Source: Ministeria vibrans ATCC 50519 (lineage: Eukaryota; Opisthokonta; Filasterea). Taken from it: a stretch of 24,888 bases of DNA. The position numbers and the translations under genes were made by a program. Of this stretch, positions 8,198-18,175 are shown piece after piece (within the stretch, counting starts at the first letter, position 1; each line of letters starts with the position of its first letter). The notes beneath the pieces were generated by a model that searched no databases, was not told the DNA's origin, and saw only the letters and a list, made by a program, of their open reading frames with translations. The stretch spans positions 79,058 through 103,945 of the forward strand of contig CALSCP010001735.1 in the NCBI GenBank assembly GCA_943704425.1. Direction: 5' to 3'.

Positions 8198-9033
8198 ATG
8201 AGTAGGGGTTTAAAAGCGTCGTTGATTTTCAACGACGAAATTTCTCTTGCGTCCCGATTTGTGGCGTCAATGTCTGGTACCAGTATGGACTCTCTGTCAG
8301 CTCTGGAAACTCGTGACTACCCGTTTGACATGCGCACTGCGGAAATTGCTGGTGAGTCTTATCCTATCTCTTCCCAAGAGCGACAACTTTTGCCAAAGTG
8401 TTTTTGGGATGACATTCACTGAGTTCTTGGCGGGGGGCGAGTCTATTGCCCATCCCGCCCTTCTTGAGAGTGACGTTGTCAAGAATGAGCAGAAGATTAG
8501 CATCTCAAGCTTTTGCAAGTAGATAGCTCGAGAGGTGTGTTGGATTTTGTATTTTATCTTGGGATTTATCTTCTTTTTAACACATCTTCTCAACACACTA
8601 TAAAGGGTATCACTTAGTTCGTCAGACTAGCTAGTCACTAAGACTAAGACTAACTAAGAATTAAGATCCACAGACAGACACAGTCACAGGGGACTTTGTA
8701 GTTTGTAGTCACATATGGCCAGGGTGGCGCTGCAGAAGTGCCCCGTACCGCATTTCGTACAGGACCTTCGTAGTCAGCAAAAGGCGGCAGTCCGATCTCT
8801 TTTTTATTTTCACACACACTTTTTAGCACTTCTTCTCAAACACACTACAAACGGTATGCGCTCTATTGGAGTTTGTGTTAAGACGTTGCCTGGCGTCCTG
8901 CTATCATCGCGAACGACCGCCTCGCTTTTTATTGTTCTCTTCAGCCAATGAGCGCTCTTCTGCGTTTGCGACAGATTCGGTGTCATCCCCGCCCATATCG
9001 CCTTCATCGTCGTCGGTGTCGCCTCCCCTATGA
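8198..9033 (+). CDS. Candidate two-exon small Ser/Pro-rich protein
   Basis: Exon 1 would be 8198-8351, starting MSRGLKASLIFNDEISLAS and ending at a strong donor (G|GTGAGT). A pyrimidine-rich acceptor ending CTCTTCAG lies at 8944. Joining them keeps phase and gives an 80-residue product with a Ser/Pro-rich C-terminus that stops at 9031-9033. The product contains SGTSMDSLS but matches no family I know. The implied intron of 593 bases is longer than others here, and another exon could lie inside it. The stop is only about 125 bases before the peroxiredoxin start. This is a splice-signal-based guess. Confidence 0.3.
8573..8610 (+). repeat. Diverged direct repeat, copy 1
   Basis: CTTTTTAACACATCTTCTCA followed by ACACACTATAAAGGGTAT resembles 8819-8857 at most positions. 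It includes a TATAAAG string. It may be a duplicated regulatory segment or a small decayed mobile element. Confidence 0.5.
8819..8857 (+). repeat. Diverged direct repeat, copy 2
   Basis: Second copy of the 8573-8610 segment, CTTTTTAGCACTTCTTCTCA then AACACACTACAAACGGTAT. The TATAAAG of copy 1 is replaced by TACAAAC, so if copy 1 is a promoter element it is not conserved here. The spacing between copies is about 245 bases. Confidence 0.5.
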
Positions 9034-9157
9034 GTATAGCGGATATGGTGGTGCTTGCATGCGTGGAATGTCGTCAGCGACACGCTGTTGGGGGCCGGAG
9101 GACGGGAAAAAAAAAACACATTCTTGATGCGTGTTTTTGGCATTTCTGTAGACAATC

Positions 9158-10115
9158 ATGGGCGGCGGACTTACTCTTGGCGCAGAGATCCCTAACTTTG
9201 AAGTGGATTCGACTCAGGGACCGATGAAGTTCCACGATTACCTCGGCAACGGCTGGGGCATTTGTAAGCGACGATCAACCCAAACAAACCGCCGCTTATC
9301 CGTTTGTTTTGTTCCATCTCAGTGTTCTCCCACCCTGCCGACTACACCCCTGTCTGCACGACTGAACTTGGCACTGTTGCCAAGCTTGTTGCCACGGGCG
9401 AGTTTGCCAAGCGCGATTGCAAGGTGAAGGATGACGTGTTGAATATTTATGGCCTGACTCTTTTTTGTTAGGTCGCGGCACTCTCTGTCGACGATATTGA
9501 ATCTCACAAGGGATGGGTCAAGGACATCGGTATGCTTCTGTTGTATCCTATCACCATCGTAACGTCATTGCGTTTTTTCAACACACAGAGGCGTCGCAGT
9601 CAACCACTGTTGCATACCCCATCATTGCTGACCCCAACCGTGAGTTGGCTGTCAAGTTTGGCATCCTCGACGCCGACGAGAAGGTATACGAATGTAGAAG
9701 AAGTGGGGAGGATCACTCAAGGAACGGAGGTTCATGTCGCGTAGGACAAGGCTGGCGTTGCCGTGACTGCACGCGCTGTGTACATCATTGGCCCGGATAA
9801 GAAGCTCAAGCTGTCCATCCTCTACCCGGCCAGTAAGGAAGAAAAGTTGAAATTTACAGAAGAAATTGACTATGTCCGTGTGTAGCGACGGGACGCAACT
9901 TCAACGAGATCCTGCGCGTGCTGGACTCTCTGCAGCTCACGGCCAACCATAAGGTGGCGACGCCCGCCAACTGGCAGCACGGCGACAAGTGCATGGTTGT
10001 GCCGTCGCTAACCGACGAGGAGGCCACCGCGCGCTTCCCCAAGGGTTTTGAGAAGGTCGCGGTGCCCTCGGGCAAATCGTACATCCGACTGACTCCCCAG
10101 CCCAACGTTGATTAA
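9158..10115 (+). CDS. 1-Cys peroxiredoxin (Prx6 type)
   Basis: Six exons, 9158-9263, 9323-9423, 9472-9529, 9589-9683, 9745-9832 and 9886-10115, join in frame to 225 residues, the usual length of Prx6. The N-terminus is MGGGLTLGAEIPNFEVDST. The peroxidatic Cys lies in HPADYTPVCTTELG. The C-terminal arm contains YPATGRNFNEILRVLDSLQL and ends YIRLTPQPNVD. Such enzymes reduce hydrogen peroxide and organic or phospholipid hydroperoxides, using glutathione or another thiol to recycle the single active Cys. No signal peptide is seen, so it is probably cytosolic. Introns are short (about 50-65 bases) with GT-AG ends. The gene lies beside the helicase-like gene and faces the other way, but no functional link is evident. 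Confidence 0.96.
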
Positions 10116-10720
10116 ACGCGAACCGCCCTTTCATTCATTATTGTGTGTCTGTATGGTGTGCGTGTATGAGTAAGTGAGTGTGTCATTTGTGCGTGTTTCC
10201 TATGACGGCATTCATGGCACCCCGCACATTGATGAGGCGCGATGCAGCAAACTTGAGTGTTTTGGGGAATGCGTCAAAGAACGGGATGAACATACAGGAC
10301 TGTGGGCGACAAACTGTGTCACTGTGCTTTACAACGAAAAGCAAAGCTGGAGGTGATTGGTACAATTGGATGCATTGGACGTCGAATTTGTCATCGACAG
10401 TAGTTCTACTCACTATATGAGTCTTGCCTCTTGAAGTCTACGGCGGAAGTATTGTTTTCTTTTTATTTTGTTTCAGTCTTTTTGGATTGAGTACAGCTCT
10501 TGATTCTCGATAATAAATATTTTCTAATAATATTTTTTTTTTTGCTCACGGGAAGCTATCGTTCTCTGTGTTTGACATCGCAATGGACAAAATCCGAACC
10601 CTAAAGATGAGGCATCGCGACAGCATTCGTACGCTCTTGCTCTTGTCTCTTTGACGCTTTTTTTTCGAATTATCAGCTCCACTCACTCTCTCGTGGTTTA
10701 CAGCCGATGTCCAGCGAAGC
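10116..10720. other. Intergenic region between peroxiredoxin and the C2-MUN-C2 gene
   Basis: About 600 bases. The first part should carry the peroxiredoxin 3' untranslated region. Between about 10177 and 10350 several frames on both strands stay open, and the composition is coding-like. The minus-strand frame 10183-10413 ends with a helical-looking stretch (FDAFPKTLKFAASRLINVRG). No family is recognised and splice support is weak, so it is left as a possible decayed exon. The right part is AT-rich, with an AATAAAT string near 10510 and a T run at about 10532-10543, followed by the 5' region of the next gene. Confidence 0.4.
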
Positions 10721-13700
10721 ATGTCCACTGTGTCTGCCGACTCGGCCGTGTCCGACGAGACCAAGGCGTTTTTCGAGCGCTTTCACGCCGTCCGGCAGTC
10801 CGAGCCAAACTCGACCGGTTCGTCATTCCCCATTTGCCCGGCCCCTTCTCGTTTCTCCGTTGGTCAGCATTGCGCTGTGCAACAACCAGCGCTACTTCTG
10901 CGTTTCACACCAGCATTTGCACACTGACCTTGCGACACTTCGCTTTGTTTCTGTTTTTCTGTTTTTCTCCCATTCCATCAAAATACGCCGTTTAGAGGGT
11001 AATGCAACGTGGAATCGTGTGCGTAAGACAGTACAAGCCGCACGTGAGGCTAGCTCCAAGCATGTCGCGTCCGCTGTCGTGGACCTTCTCTCGAAACGAA
11101 ACGAGATGAAGGACACAAAAGCGCTATTTAACGAGACGTTTTTGCCGCCTGTCAAAGGCGACGAGGTGAGGTGGTGTTAGGGTTAGGGTTTGGCTCGTGT
11201 TGCCGTAACTATGTTCATTCTGGTTCTTTTCTTCTCATTCATTGCAGTTTGCGACGTTGTATCGAGCACTCGTGGCGGCCGTCTTGCAGCGAGTGGGCGC
11301 TGTCAAGGAAGGGACGACGGACGCACAAGTGTTTACGTACATGCGCGAAGTGTTCAAGATGGACAAGAGCGCACACGATGCTCTGGTCGAACAGGAGCGC
11401 CGTCACCAGCGAGAGAGTGGTGACGCCCAGCATCCCGTTCTCCATGTTGACCTAGTGTCGGCGTCGGGTGTGTACCCAAAGGACGCGACGGGCAAGAGTG
11501 ATCCCTTTTGCATGCTTGGTGTCGTGCCATCTTCGTTGCCTCTTGATGACGTTGATACGAGCAACCTTGACAAGTCGTCTACTATCGATCAAAATCTCAA
11601 TCCAGTCTGGAACGAGACCTTCTCTTTGTAAGTTTCATTTTTAAAGTGTGTCTGTCGAACTGTACCGCTGTGTGTTTTTGTTGTCGTTGACTCTCACTCA
11701 CTAATTGTGTGTGCGTGTGTATGTGTGTGTGTGTGTTTTTTTTCTTTACCTTTTCTTTCATCTCCATAGTTCGCTACCTGAAGACCCAGCTGGTCTCTCG
11801 CTATTTCTTGAAATGTGGGACGAGGACGAGGAGAGTGTTGCAAGTCTGTTTCTTCACAACAAACTCTTCAAGAAGTTCCATAAGAAGAGTGTGTACGTGC
11901 TCAAGCGTACCAGCAACTACGCTCATGACCTTTTTTGTGGTGTGTTTGCGTGTGTAGAACGGACAACACGCAGTTTCTTGGTCGAGTGGTTGTGCCCTTG
12001 TCAGAGATTACTACAGATGGCATTGCTCGTGAATTTGAGTTGCAAAAGCGTTCTCGAAAGTCTCACGTGAGCGGCACGGTCTTTCTCAAAATTCGCTTTG
12101 TTTACGAACGCGTACGATGCTTATTGTTTTTACATCATTTGATGATTGTTCTTTTTCCCTTTTTATATTTTTGTCACCTTTGTAGATGACCGACGTGGAA
12201 CGCTTGAACAAGGCTGTGTCGTCGACGACGGGGTCTGTCACTGATACATCCCAATTGTTCGAGTATATTGTCGGTGGTGAGTCACACGACGTGGCTTCCT
12301 CTATCGCTTCATGACTTTTTTGTCTTCCTTTTTGTCTTCCTTATTACAGAGATTGTTGCACACGACAGCGTTGCCTACATCGACCCAGAGTGCACACGAG
12401 TATGGGATGGTCAGCTGTCAGCTCCTGCACGCTTTCTTCTGCGCATGTTTGCCCTCCTCAACAATGTGTCCCCTTCGACGCAAGCAACAGCGCTCCTGCG
12501 TCATCGTGTGCGCTTTCTCACCCGCTTCCCTCTTGCACTTGACCTTCACTCGGCTCTCGACTCCTCCGAGGACGGCATCAATGCCATTCGTACGTCTGCA
12601 TTGACCGTCGCGGGCCAGACCATCTTTCACTCTACGTTGAGTGTGCTCCGCGTCACGCTCCTTGAAATCCTACGCCAATACAAGCTTTTCTATCCGTCGA
12701 GCGACAGTCTTGGTCAACAGCGATTTAGCGACTTGGTTGGCCTTCTCATCACTCTCGACGCTGTGCCTATTATGCGCAAAGCTCGTGGTCGTCTGCGTGA
12801 TGTTGAGTCCACCTCTACTCTGGTCGAAGATGTTCGATTGGCCCTCTTGGTATGCCTAGCATGATTCCTTTCTCGCTTTGACCTTCTTGATTCTCTTTTT
12901 TTTTTCTGTTTTTGTATTCGTGTTTTGTCTCTAGACTTGTGCAGGCAACACTTATCGTCTCATGTCGGCCGAATGTGAGCGCGACACTCCCGACCGCACC
13001 GACGCGACGGTAGCCAAACTCTCCCGCCTGGCCTCGCGCATTGCCAAGGAGCTCAAGATCACACACACGGTCTACTCCAAGGCCTTCCTTCAGTACGTCA
13101 TTAATAACAAAAATAATAATAATACTACAATAAGGCGTGCTGTAATAATAATATAATAATAAGAATAATAATATCATTAATATTATTAGAGTAATAATAA
13201 TCATTAATTTGTTTTTACTTCCTTCCCTCCTCTATCAAGGCTCCCTGGTGTGGACGTGTTTGCTCTTGAGGCTGTCTGCTTCTCGAACCCACTGCTTGAC
13301 GAAGTGGTCAATTTGACAGAGCAGAAAAAGAGGAGTGCGGTGGATCCTACGTTGATGACGCTTTACCATACGCTGCGTGAACTTGACCGCGATGTGTGGT
13401 CTCTCATGTCTCCTGTGTACTCACAAACTTGCATGCATCCCTGAAAATATACTTATTTTTATTTTTATCTCGTTTTCTTTTTTCAGATCTCGAAAGGAGA
13501 TCGTGCGTTCCGAAAGCTACTCGGAGAGGTTTAGTCCGTTTGTCATGGACTTTTTGACGGCAAGTGCTAGCAAGACAGAGGAGTGGATTCGTCGTGCCAT
13601 TGCTGAAGACAAAGTACATCTCTGCTCCTTTGTCTGTTGCAAACATTGCACTTTCTCATGAATAATTTATAATTTAATTATTTCTTATTGTTATCAATGC

Positions 13701-15128
13701 TTCTTTATGATAGGTTGTCCGTGTTGGTCAGGAGCTGCACTCATCGAGTGTTATCGACATGTTCACCGCCTTTCATCAGGTAATCTCACTGTTTCTCCCG
13801 GTCTTTTAGCTTTGTACTGCTTCTGTTTTGCTTCTGCTTTGCCTCTGCTTTGCTTCTATTCGTCTATTTTATCACTCATCATGTTTTTAGACGTACACTG
13901 TGCTGAACAACCTTGACTGGCCTGAGCCCATGATGAAGCACATTTTCTTTGTAACTTTCACTCAGGTACGTGTGAACTTTCTGTGAATTAGGGTCAAATA
14001 CAAGTCTTACTCTCATACACTGCTTTGCTCGTCTGGCGCAGATCGTTACGACGGGTGTGAGCATGTATGGCGAAACAATCAAAGAGACCCTCAATGCGAA
14101 AGGGTTCTACGACACGGAGGGACAGTTTGACGTCACCGAAGAGGTAACCTTTCAGTATCAGTGCTTCGAAATTATTAAACGCGCTCGTTCTCTTTCTTTT
14201 ACAGTTGTGTGTGACGCTGAACAATCTTGAGACGGCCCGGAGTCATTTGGTAGAACTCTTTGATCAAGTTGATGGGGTTGCACAAGTGGAAACGGTATAT
14301 AATATACATTAAGGCGTATGTTTTCCCTTCTAAAAATTTTGCCCATGTGAACTCTTGATCAGGTTCGCAAATTACCAGAGTTTGCCCACTACGAGTCACC
14401 CATGCCATTGCTCCTTGACGAAACGTACGAGTCACTGCGAATGATTCTCGATCAACTTGTCGAGGTCGTCGTCAAAAAGGTACCAACGAGCAAGAGCAAT
14501 GTTTGATTTTTCTTTTTAGTTGTCTTCGTTTGGTGACTTTTATGTTAATTTTATGGGTGTTATTCTTCTTTTCTTTCTCTGTTCCGTCTTAAAAATTAAT
14601 TGGAAGCGTCTTCTTCTTTAATGGATATTTCTCTTTGTAATGTTGCTTTTGGTTGGTTTTTAGATGTCCCCTGACATTACAGGATATCTGCGTGCGGCAA
14701 TCACGGGCGATGTGGAGGACGATGGGGCATCATCTTCCTCGTCGTCGCTTCTGCACTCGCTCTTTACCGTGCGCTCGCGCGGCCATCGTCTGCGTACTGC
14801 GACCATGAGCTCTGATGACATACACGCTCTTATCCAGCCGCTCCTTGACTATCTCGACAGCAACCTGAGCACACTCAGCGAGAATTTTTTCCCAAACATC
14901 TTCCAGGCGATTTTGAGCGAGTTGTGGACAGGGGTTCTTGAGAGCATGCATACACTGCTGCTGCCCCCCTGTGGAGGCGGGGACACCGAATCACCATTTC
15001 CCGCCGAGGCTGCACTTGCTGGCACTGCCCTCAAGGTAATAATCGTAAAAAGAATATGTCACAAACAAAGACGGAACAAAATAAATTAAGTAGTTATTAT
15101 TATTATTTGTTGTTGTTGGTGGTGGTGG

Positions 15129-15172
<44 letters not shown>

Positions 15173-16312
15173 GTTTGTTTGTTTATTTTTGTCATCATCA
15201 TTAATTTGTATTATTGTCGTTTTATGACCTTTTTTAGTATTCTCTACTTCAGATTTTGTATCAGTTCTTTTACTTTGTTTATTTTTGTAATCATCATTTT
15301 GTATTATTGTCGTTTTATGACCTTTTTTTCTTTTACTATGTTTATTTTTGTAATCATCATTAATTTTGTATTATTGTCGTTTTATGACCTTTTTTTGTTA
15401 TTTTCGACTTCAGATTTTGTATCAGTTCTTTTACGCGGATGGCGATGGAATGAAAAATGCAAAGTTGGAAACGGAACTGTACGCGAGCGTGTGTCACTTG
15501 GTGGAGCTGTACGCGGTCAAAACACCCGCTCTGGTGGAAATGTACTGGAAGGAGAAGAATCGTGTGCGCAACGACGAGAGTGACGCGACGTCCAAGTTGG
15601 GCGAGAGGAGCGACGCGGGGTTGGGCACGCTGGTGGTGGGCACTCGTTTGGCACCCATGAAGGAGCGTGCGCGCATTATCGTGCACCTTTTCAGTGCCCA
15701 CGATCTGCCTGTCATGGACAGCAATGGCCTTTGCGATCCCTACGTCATCGTCAGTCTATTACCATCAGAGCTCATCAAGTGTGATCAGAAGAAATCCAAA
15801 GTTGTCAAGAAGACGCTCACTCCCACCTTCGACCAAAGTCTTGAATTGTATGTTGTTTTTCAGTTTCCGAGCCCAATTTGACCATCATGACGTTTGTCTA
15901 ATTGGTGTGTTTTTGTAGTGTTGTGCCAATTGTCCACGCACATAAGGTTGTTGTCCATTTGGAGATGTACGATTACGATCTGTTCAGTGGCGATGATTTT
16001 ATCGGTACGAATCAGTTGTGGAGGGACAACATCCTTTGTTGTGATGAAACATTGTTTGTGTTGTTTTTTTTTTCTTCTTTCTTTTCTTTCCTTTTATTCT
16101 TCTTTTAAACATGTTCAGGAGAGGCAATCGTACCGGCTACGCTGACGCCGAGCAAAGAAGAGAAGCTTAAGCCAGTGTCGGTGTTCTTAGCACCAAGCCA
16201 ACGTGACAACGAGAGCAAAGAGGCTTCGACTCTGTTTGGGCTGTTGAAGCAGCGCAGTGACGCCGGAGACGAGTCGGCAGCTGCCTTTGTCAAGACGGCC
16301 ACACGACACTGA
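10721..16312 (+). CDS. Munc13-related C2-MUN-C2 protein (UNC13D/BAIAP3 type)
   Basis: Nineteen exons join in frame to 1170 residues: 10721-10817, 10996-11165, 11248-11627, 11770-11892, 11958-12111, 12186-12276, 12350-12849, 12935-13092, 13240-13416, 13487-13613, 13714-13779, 13891-13965, 14042-14143, 14205-14294, 14363-14479, 14664-15035, 15414-15847, 15919-16004, 16119-16312. The first C2 domain (about 150-300) has LVSASGVYPKDATGKSDPF and LEMWDEDEES. The central part is MUN-like, including LLDYLDSNLSTLSENFFPNI near its end. The second C2 domain (about 1015-1130) has DLPVMDSNGLCDPYV and MYDYDLFSGDDFIG. Asp residues sit where Ca2+-binding loops need them in both. The family tethers and primes vesicles by opening syntaxin for SNARE assembly at the plasma membrane or endosomes. 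No C1 domain is present. Length matches UNC13D and BAIAP3 (about 1100-1190). Exon 1 rests on splice phase and is the least certain. Confidence 0.93.
11176..11191 (+). repeat. Short telomere-like motif in intron 2 of the C2-MUN-C2 gene
   Basis: GTTAGGGTTAGGGTTT gives just over two TTAGGG units right after the splice donor. Its strand is opposite to the subtelomeric tracts, whose plus strand is CCCTAA. It could be chance in a small intron or a trace of repair by telomerase at a break. Confidence 0.85.
13097..13205. repeat. TAA/ATT-rich microsatellite in an intron
   Basis: The intron after exon 8 of the C2-MUN-C2 gene is dominated by imperfect AAT and TAA triplets. It has no coding content and shows the compositional gap between introns and exons in this genome. 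Confidence 0.85.
15101..15189 (+). repeat. TTG/GTT-rich microsatellite in intron 16
   Basis: An impure (GTT)n and (GGT)n tract in the large intron before exon 17 of the C2-MUN-C2 gene. It leads directly into the three-copy AT-rich repeat described separately. Confidence 0.9.
15181..15434 (+). repeat. Three-copy tandem repeat spanning the intron 16/exon 17 boundary
   Basis: Copies begin near 15181, 15277 and 15340 with GTTTATTTTTGT(C/A)ATCATCAT and share GTATTATTGTCGTTTTATGA. Copies 1 and 3 both continue into ACTTCAG followed by ATTTTGTATCAGTTCTTTTA. In copy 3 the AG at 15412-15413 is the real acceptor and what follows is exon 17. In copy 1 the same acceptor and the first 21 exon bases are duplicated at 15253-15273. 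The middle copy lacks this part. The duplicate acceptor would lead to an early stop near 15361. Confidence 0.88.
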
Positions 16313-16448
16313 ACCAGTGCGACCCTAAAGTTTTTTTTTGTATCTTGATACAGTTGTTCAGACACCCTCTTTTTTTGTCTTTTAGAGCCTGTCCGTCGAG
16401 TCGAAAAAGAATTGAAAATTATGTTTTTTTTTTTTGTATTTACGCATC
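16313..16448. other. Short convergent 3' region between two genes
   Basis: Only about 135 bases separate the stop codon of the C2-MUN-C2 gene (plus strand) from that of the small minus-strand candidate. Both 3' untranslated regions must fit here or overlap. T-rich runs occur on the plus strand. No other feature seen. Confidence 0.5.
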
Positions 16449-16796
16449 TCACTTGTTCACTTTCCTCTACAAATAAGAAGAATAACGAGTCAATTAACCA
16501 ATTTAATATCAACACAACCAAAAAAATTGAACAAGTGTGCAGTACAACCACGACACGTTTAGCAACTCATTTCTTGTTTGCTGTACCTGGAGATTGGACA
16601 CCATGTCGATATAGGAGACGGCCGTGTCAGAGCGGTCATCCTGCAACATCTGCAAGAAGTGCATTCGCATGCGCTGGTTGTCTTCACGGATCACATACAA
16701 AATCGGATAAAGACTGGACCGCGCGCGAATCGCTTCAATGCACGCACGCACTCGAACATTTACTGGGCTCTGATCCAATGTCGGAAGAGCATCCTA

Positions 16797-16844
<48 letters not shown>

Positions 16845-17251
16845 GGGTTCTTGGACGAACTGTGCTTTGTTCGCAGTCATGGCGGAAGTATTGCATGCTT
16901 GAGAGGATGCGTTGGCGGTGGGGGTTGACCCGGCGCGTTGCTTTTATGGCAGAGTCAGAGAAGAAGACAGAGAGAGAGAAAAAAAAAAAGAAGAAAAAAA
17001 AAACGAGCCATCAACAATTGCAAAATTGAGACTCCCTGCTTGACTTGTGGGGACGCAAGTGATGCACGGCACGCCGCTGGTGTGTGAGTGTCCCGCTTGT
17101 ACTTTGTGATGACGGTGTCGCCCGATACGGTTGCGATGTCGGACGGGATTTTCCGAGTTTCATCCCAGGTCGCTCGCGTTGAGCCCATTCGTATCGGAGA
17201 ATCGGGTGTGCTTTTCCCGGGAATGTGTGTGGTGTAGGACATTAATTGCAT
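16449..17251 (-). CDS. Small four-exon protein of unknown function
   Basis: On the minus strand four exons in phase 0 give about 171 residues: 17251-17045, 16940-16857, 16793-16587 and 16466-16449. Exon 3 is the firmest. It contains ARSSLYPILYVIREDNQRM and YIDMVSNLQ, looks strongly helical, and has a pyrimidine-tract acceptor followed later by a CAG|GTACAG donor. Exon 4 adds only RKVNK before the stop. Exon 1 starts MQLMSYTTHIP, or possibly at the inner Met (17242), and carries TRATWDETRKIPSDIATVSG. Donors of exons 1 and 2 (GTCAAG, GTCCAA) are weak, so the N-terminal half is uncertain. I do not recognise the family; a small helical subunit of a larger complex is a guess. The start lies close to VPS26, which suggests a shared divergent promoter. 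Confidence 0.5.
16801..16842. repeat. CA then poly-A tract (about 32 A)
   Basis: (CA)5 followed by an uninterrupted A run on the plus strand. On the minus strand it reads as a long T run followed by TGTGTG and TAG, and so serves as the polypyrimidine tract of the acceptor of exon 3 of the small minus-strand gene. Confidence 0.95.
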
Positions 17252-17374
17252 GTGGTGACAGAGGAACGGTGGGGCCTCTCTGTATTTATGAGTCTGACTG
17301 GGTCGCATTACTTACTTGTCAAGTTTCCTACTGCATCTCATGAAATAAATAATATCATACAATATTCTCTTTAG
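17242..17374 (+). promoter_or_regulatory. Likely divergent promoter and unresolved first exon of VPS26
   Basis: This stretch lies between the possible start of the small minus-strand gene and the acceptor (CTCTTTAG) of the first clear VPS26 exon. VPS26 proteins normally start M-S-F, so the initiator Met should lie just upstream in a separate exon. No ATG immediately before a GT donor was found. ATGAGT at 17288 followed by a donor at GTCAAG would keep phase but is unproven. Confidence 0.35.
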
Positions 17375-17918
17375 TCGTTTCTTGGCCTGGGCAACACCGC
17401 CACGATTGACGTGGATTTGGACAATGCGGACCAGCACAAGATGGTGGACATTCGAAACCCTTTGTTGGGACGCAAAGAGAAACTTCCTTTGTACTTGGAC
17501 GGTGACACAGTGAGCGGCACGGTACGAAAGAAAGAGTATCGCGTGGAGGACGAGCGAGTTTACGTCATACACACTCACACACCCATACTGCCCCTCCTGT
17601 TGATTTTTTCAGGTTGATCTGCGGTTGCGGAATCCCGGAAAGCCTCTGGAGCACCAAGGCATCACAGTCGAGTTTATCGGTCACATTGAGGTACACCAAA
17701 TGCCCTCCTTCTTCAACAGTAACCGATACAATTTCTTTATTTGTATGGCGCGTTGCATTTTAGTTGTTTTACGATCGAGGGAACCACAGCGAGTTTACGT
17801 CGCTGATCAAGGAACTTGCGCCTCCGGGCGCACTCATGCGCAACCAGTCATTTCCCTTCAAGTTTGAGAATGTCGAGAAGCCGCACGAGTCATACAACGG
17901 AATCAACGTCCGTCTGCG
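17375..17918 (+). pseudogene. VPS26: VPS26 retromer subunit, N-terminal part only
   Basis: Three exons, 17375-17521, 17613-17690 and 17764-17918, encode about 126 residues that match the start of VPS26: SFLGLGNTATIDVDLDNAD, LYLDGDTVSGTVDLRLRNPG, HQGITVEFIGHIELFYDRGN and NQSFPFKFENVEKPHESYNG, ending NVRLR. VPS26 is the arrestin-fold subunit of the retromer complex (with VPS35 and VPS29), which returns receptors from endosomes to the Golgi. Family members have about 300-330 residues, so more than half is missing. The last donor (CG|GTACGA) is normal and in phase 2, but what follows is a CA/TA microsatellite and then MON2 sequence. The gene is broken in this sequence, or the assembly joined two loci. 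The initiator exon is also unresolved. Confidence 0.9.
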
Positions 17919-17921
17919 GTA

Positions 17922-17922
17922 C

Positions 17923-18001
<79 letters not shown>

Positions 18002-18007
18002 ACACAC

Positions 18008-18042
<35 letters not shown>

Positions 18043-18175
18043 ATTATAATATTAATATAATTATAATCATTATAATTATTTTATTATTATAGTTATTATT
18101 TTATTATTATCATAATAATATTATTATAATTATTATTATAATTATCTTGATTCTCTATTAATTATTTTTCTTATC
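17922..18175. repeat. (CA)n-(TA)n microsatellite and AT-rich tract at the VPS26/MON2 junction
   Basis: A nearly pure CA run (to about 18010) passes into a TA run (to about 18040) and then into an imperfect AT-rich tract with ATT and TAA triplets. Both flanks are coding genes that lack the part facing this tract. Such tracts are prone to slippage, breakage and assembly error. Confidence 0.97.

Noticed and set aside
8267-8300. SGTSMDSLS string resembling the SGTSMDG motif of anhydro-N-acetylmuramic acid kinase
   Set aside because: The surrounding residues do not match the kinase, the frame is short, and the Gly after Asp is missing. A chance match.
8690-8800. Possible 5S rRNA, tRNA or U6 RNA in the spacer
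   Set aside because: No internal promoter boxes, cloverleaf or known conserved strings could be matched by eye.
15056-15583. A 175-codon plus frame rich in Leu, Val, Phe and Tyr that looks like a membrane protein
   Set aside because: It runs through the intronic GTT and AT-rich repeats and then out of frame over exon 17. The hydrophobicity is a by-product of T-rich codons.
17109-17237. Plus-strand frame starting MTVSPDTVAMSDGIFRVSS as a possible first exon of VPS26
   Set aside because: It would replace the conserved short M-S-F start of VPS26 and overlaps the better-supported minus-strand exon. Kept only as an open question.
17769-18060. Open frames with long Thr/His or Val/Cys alternation
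   Set aside because: They are translations of the CA microsatellite and not genes.
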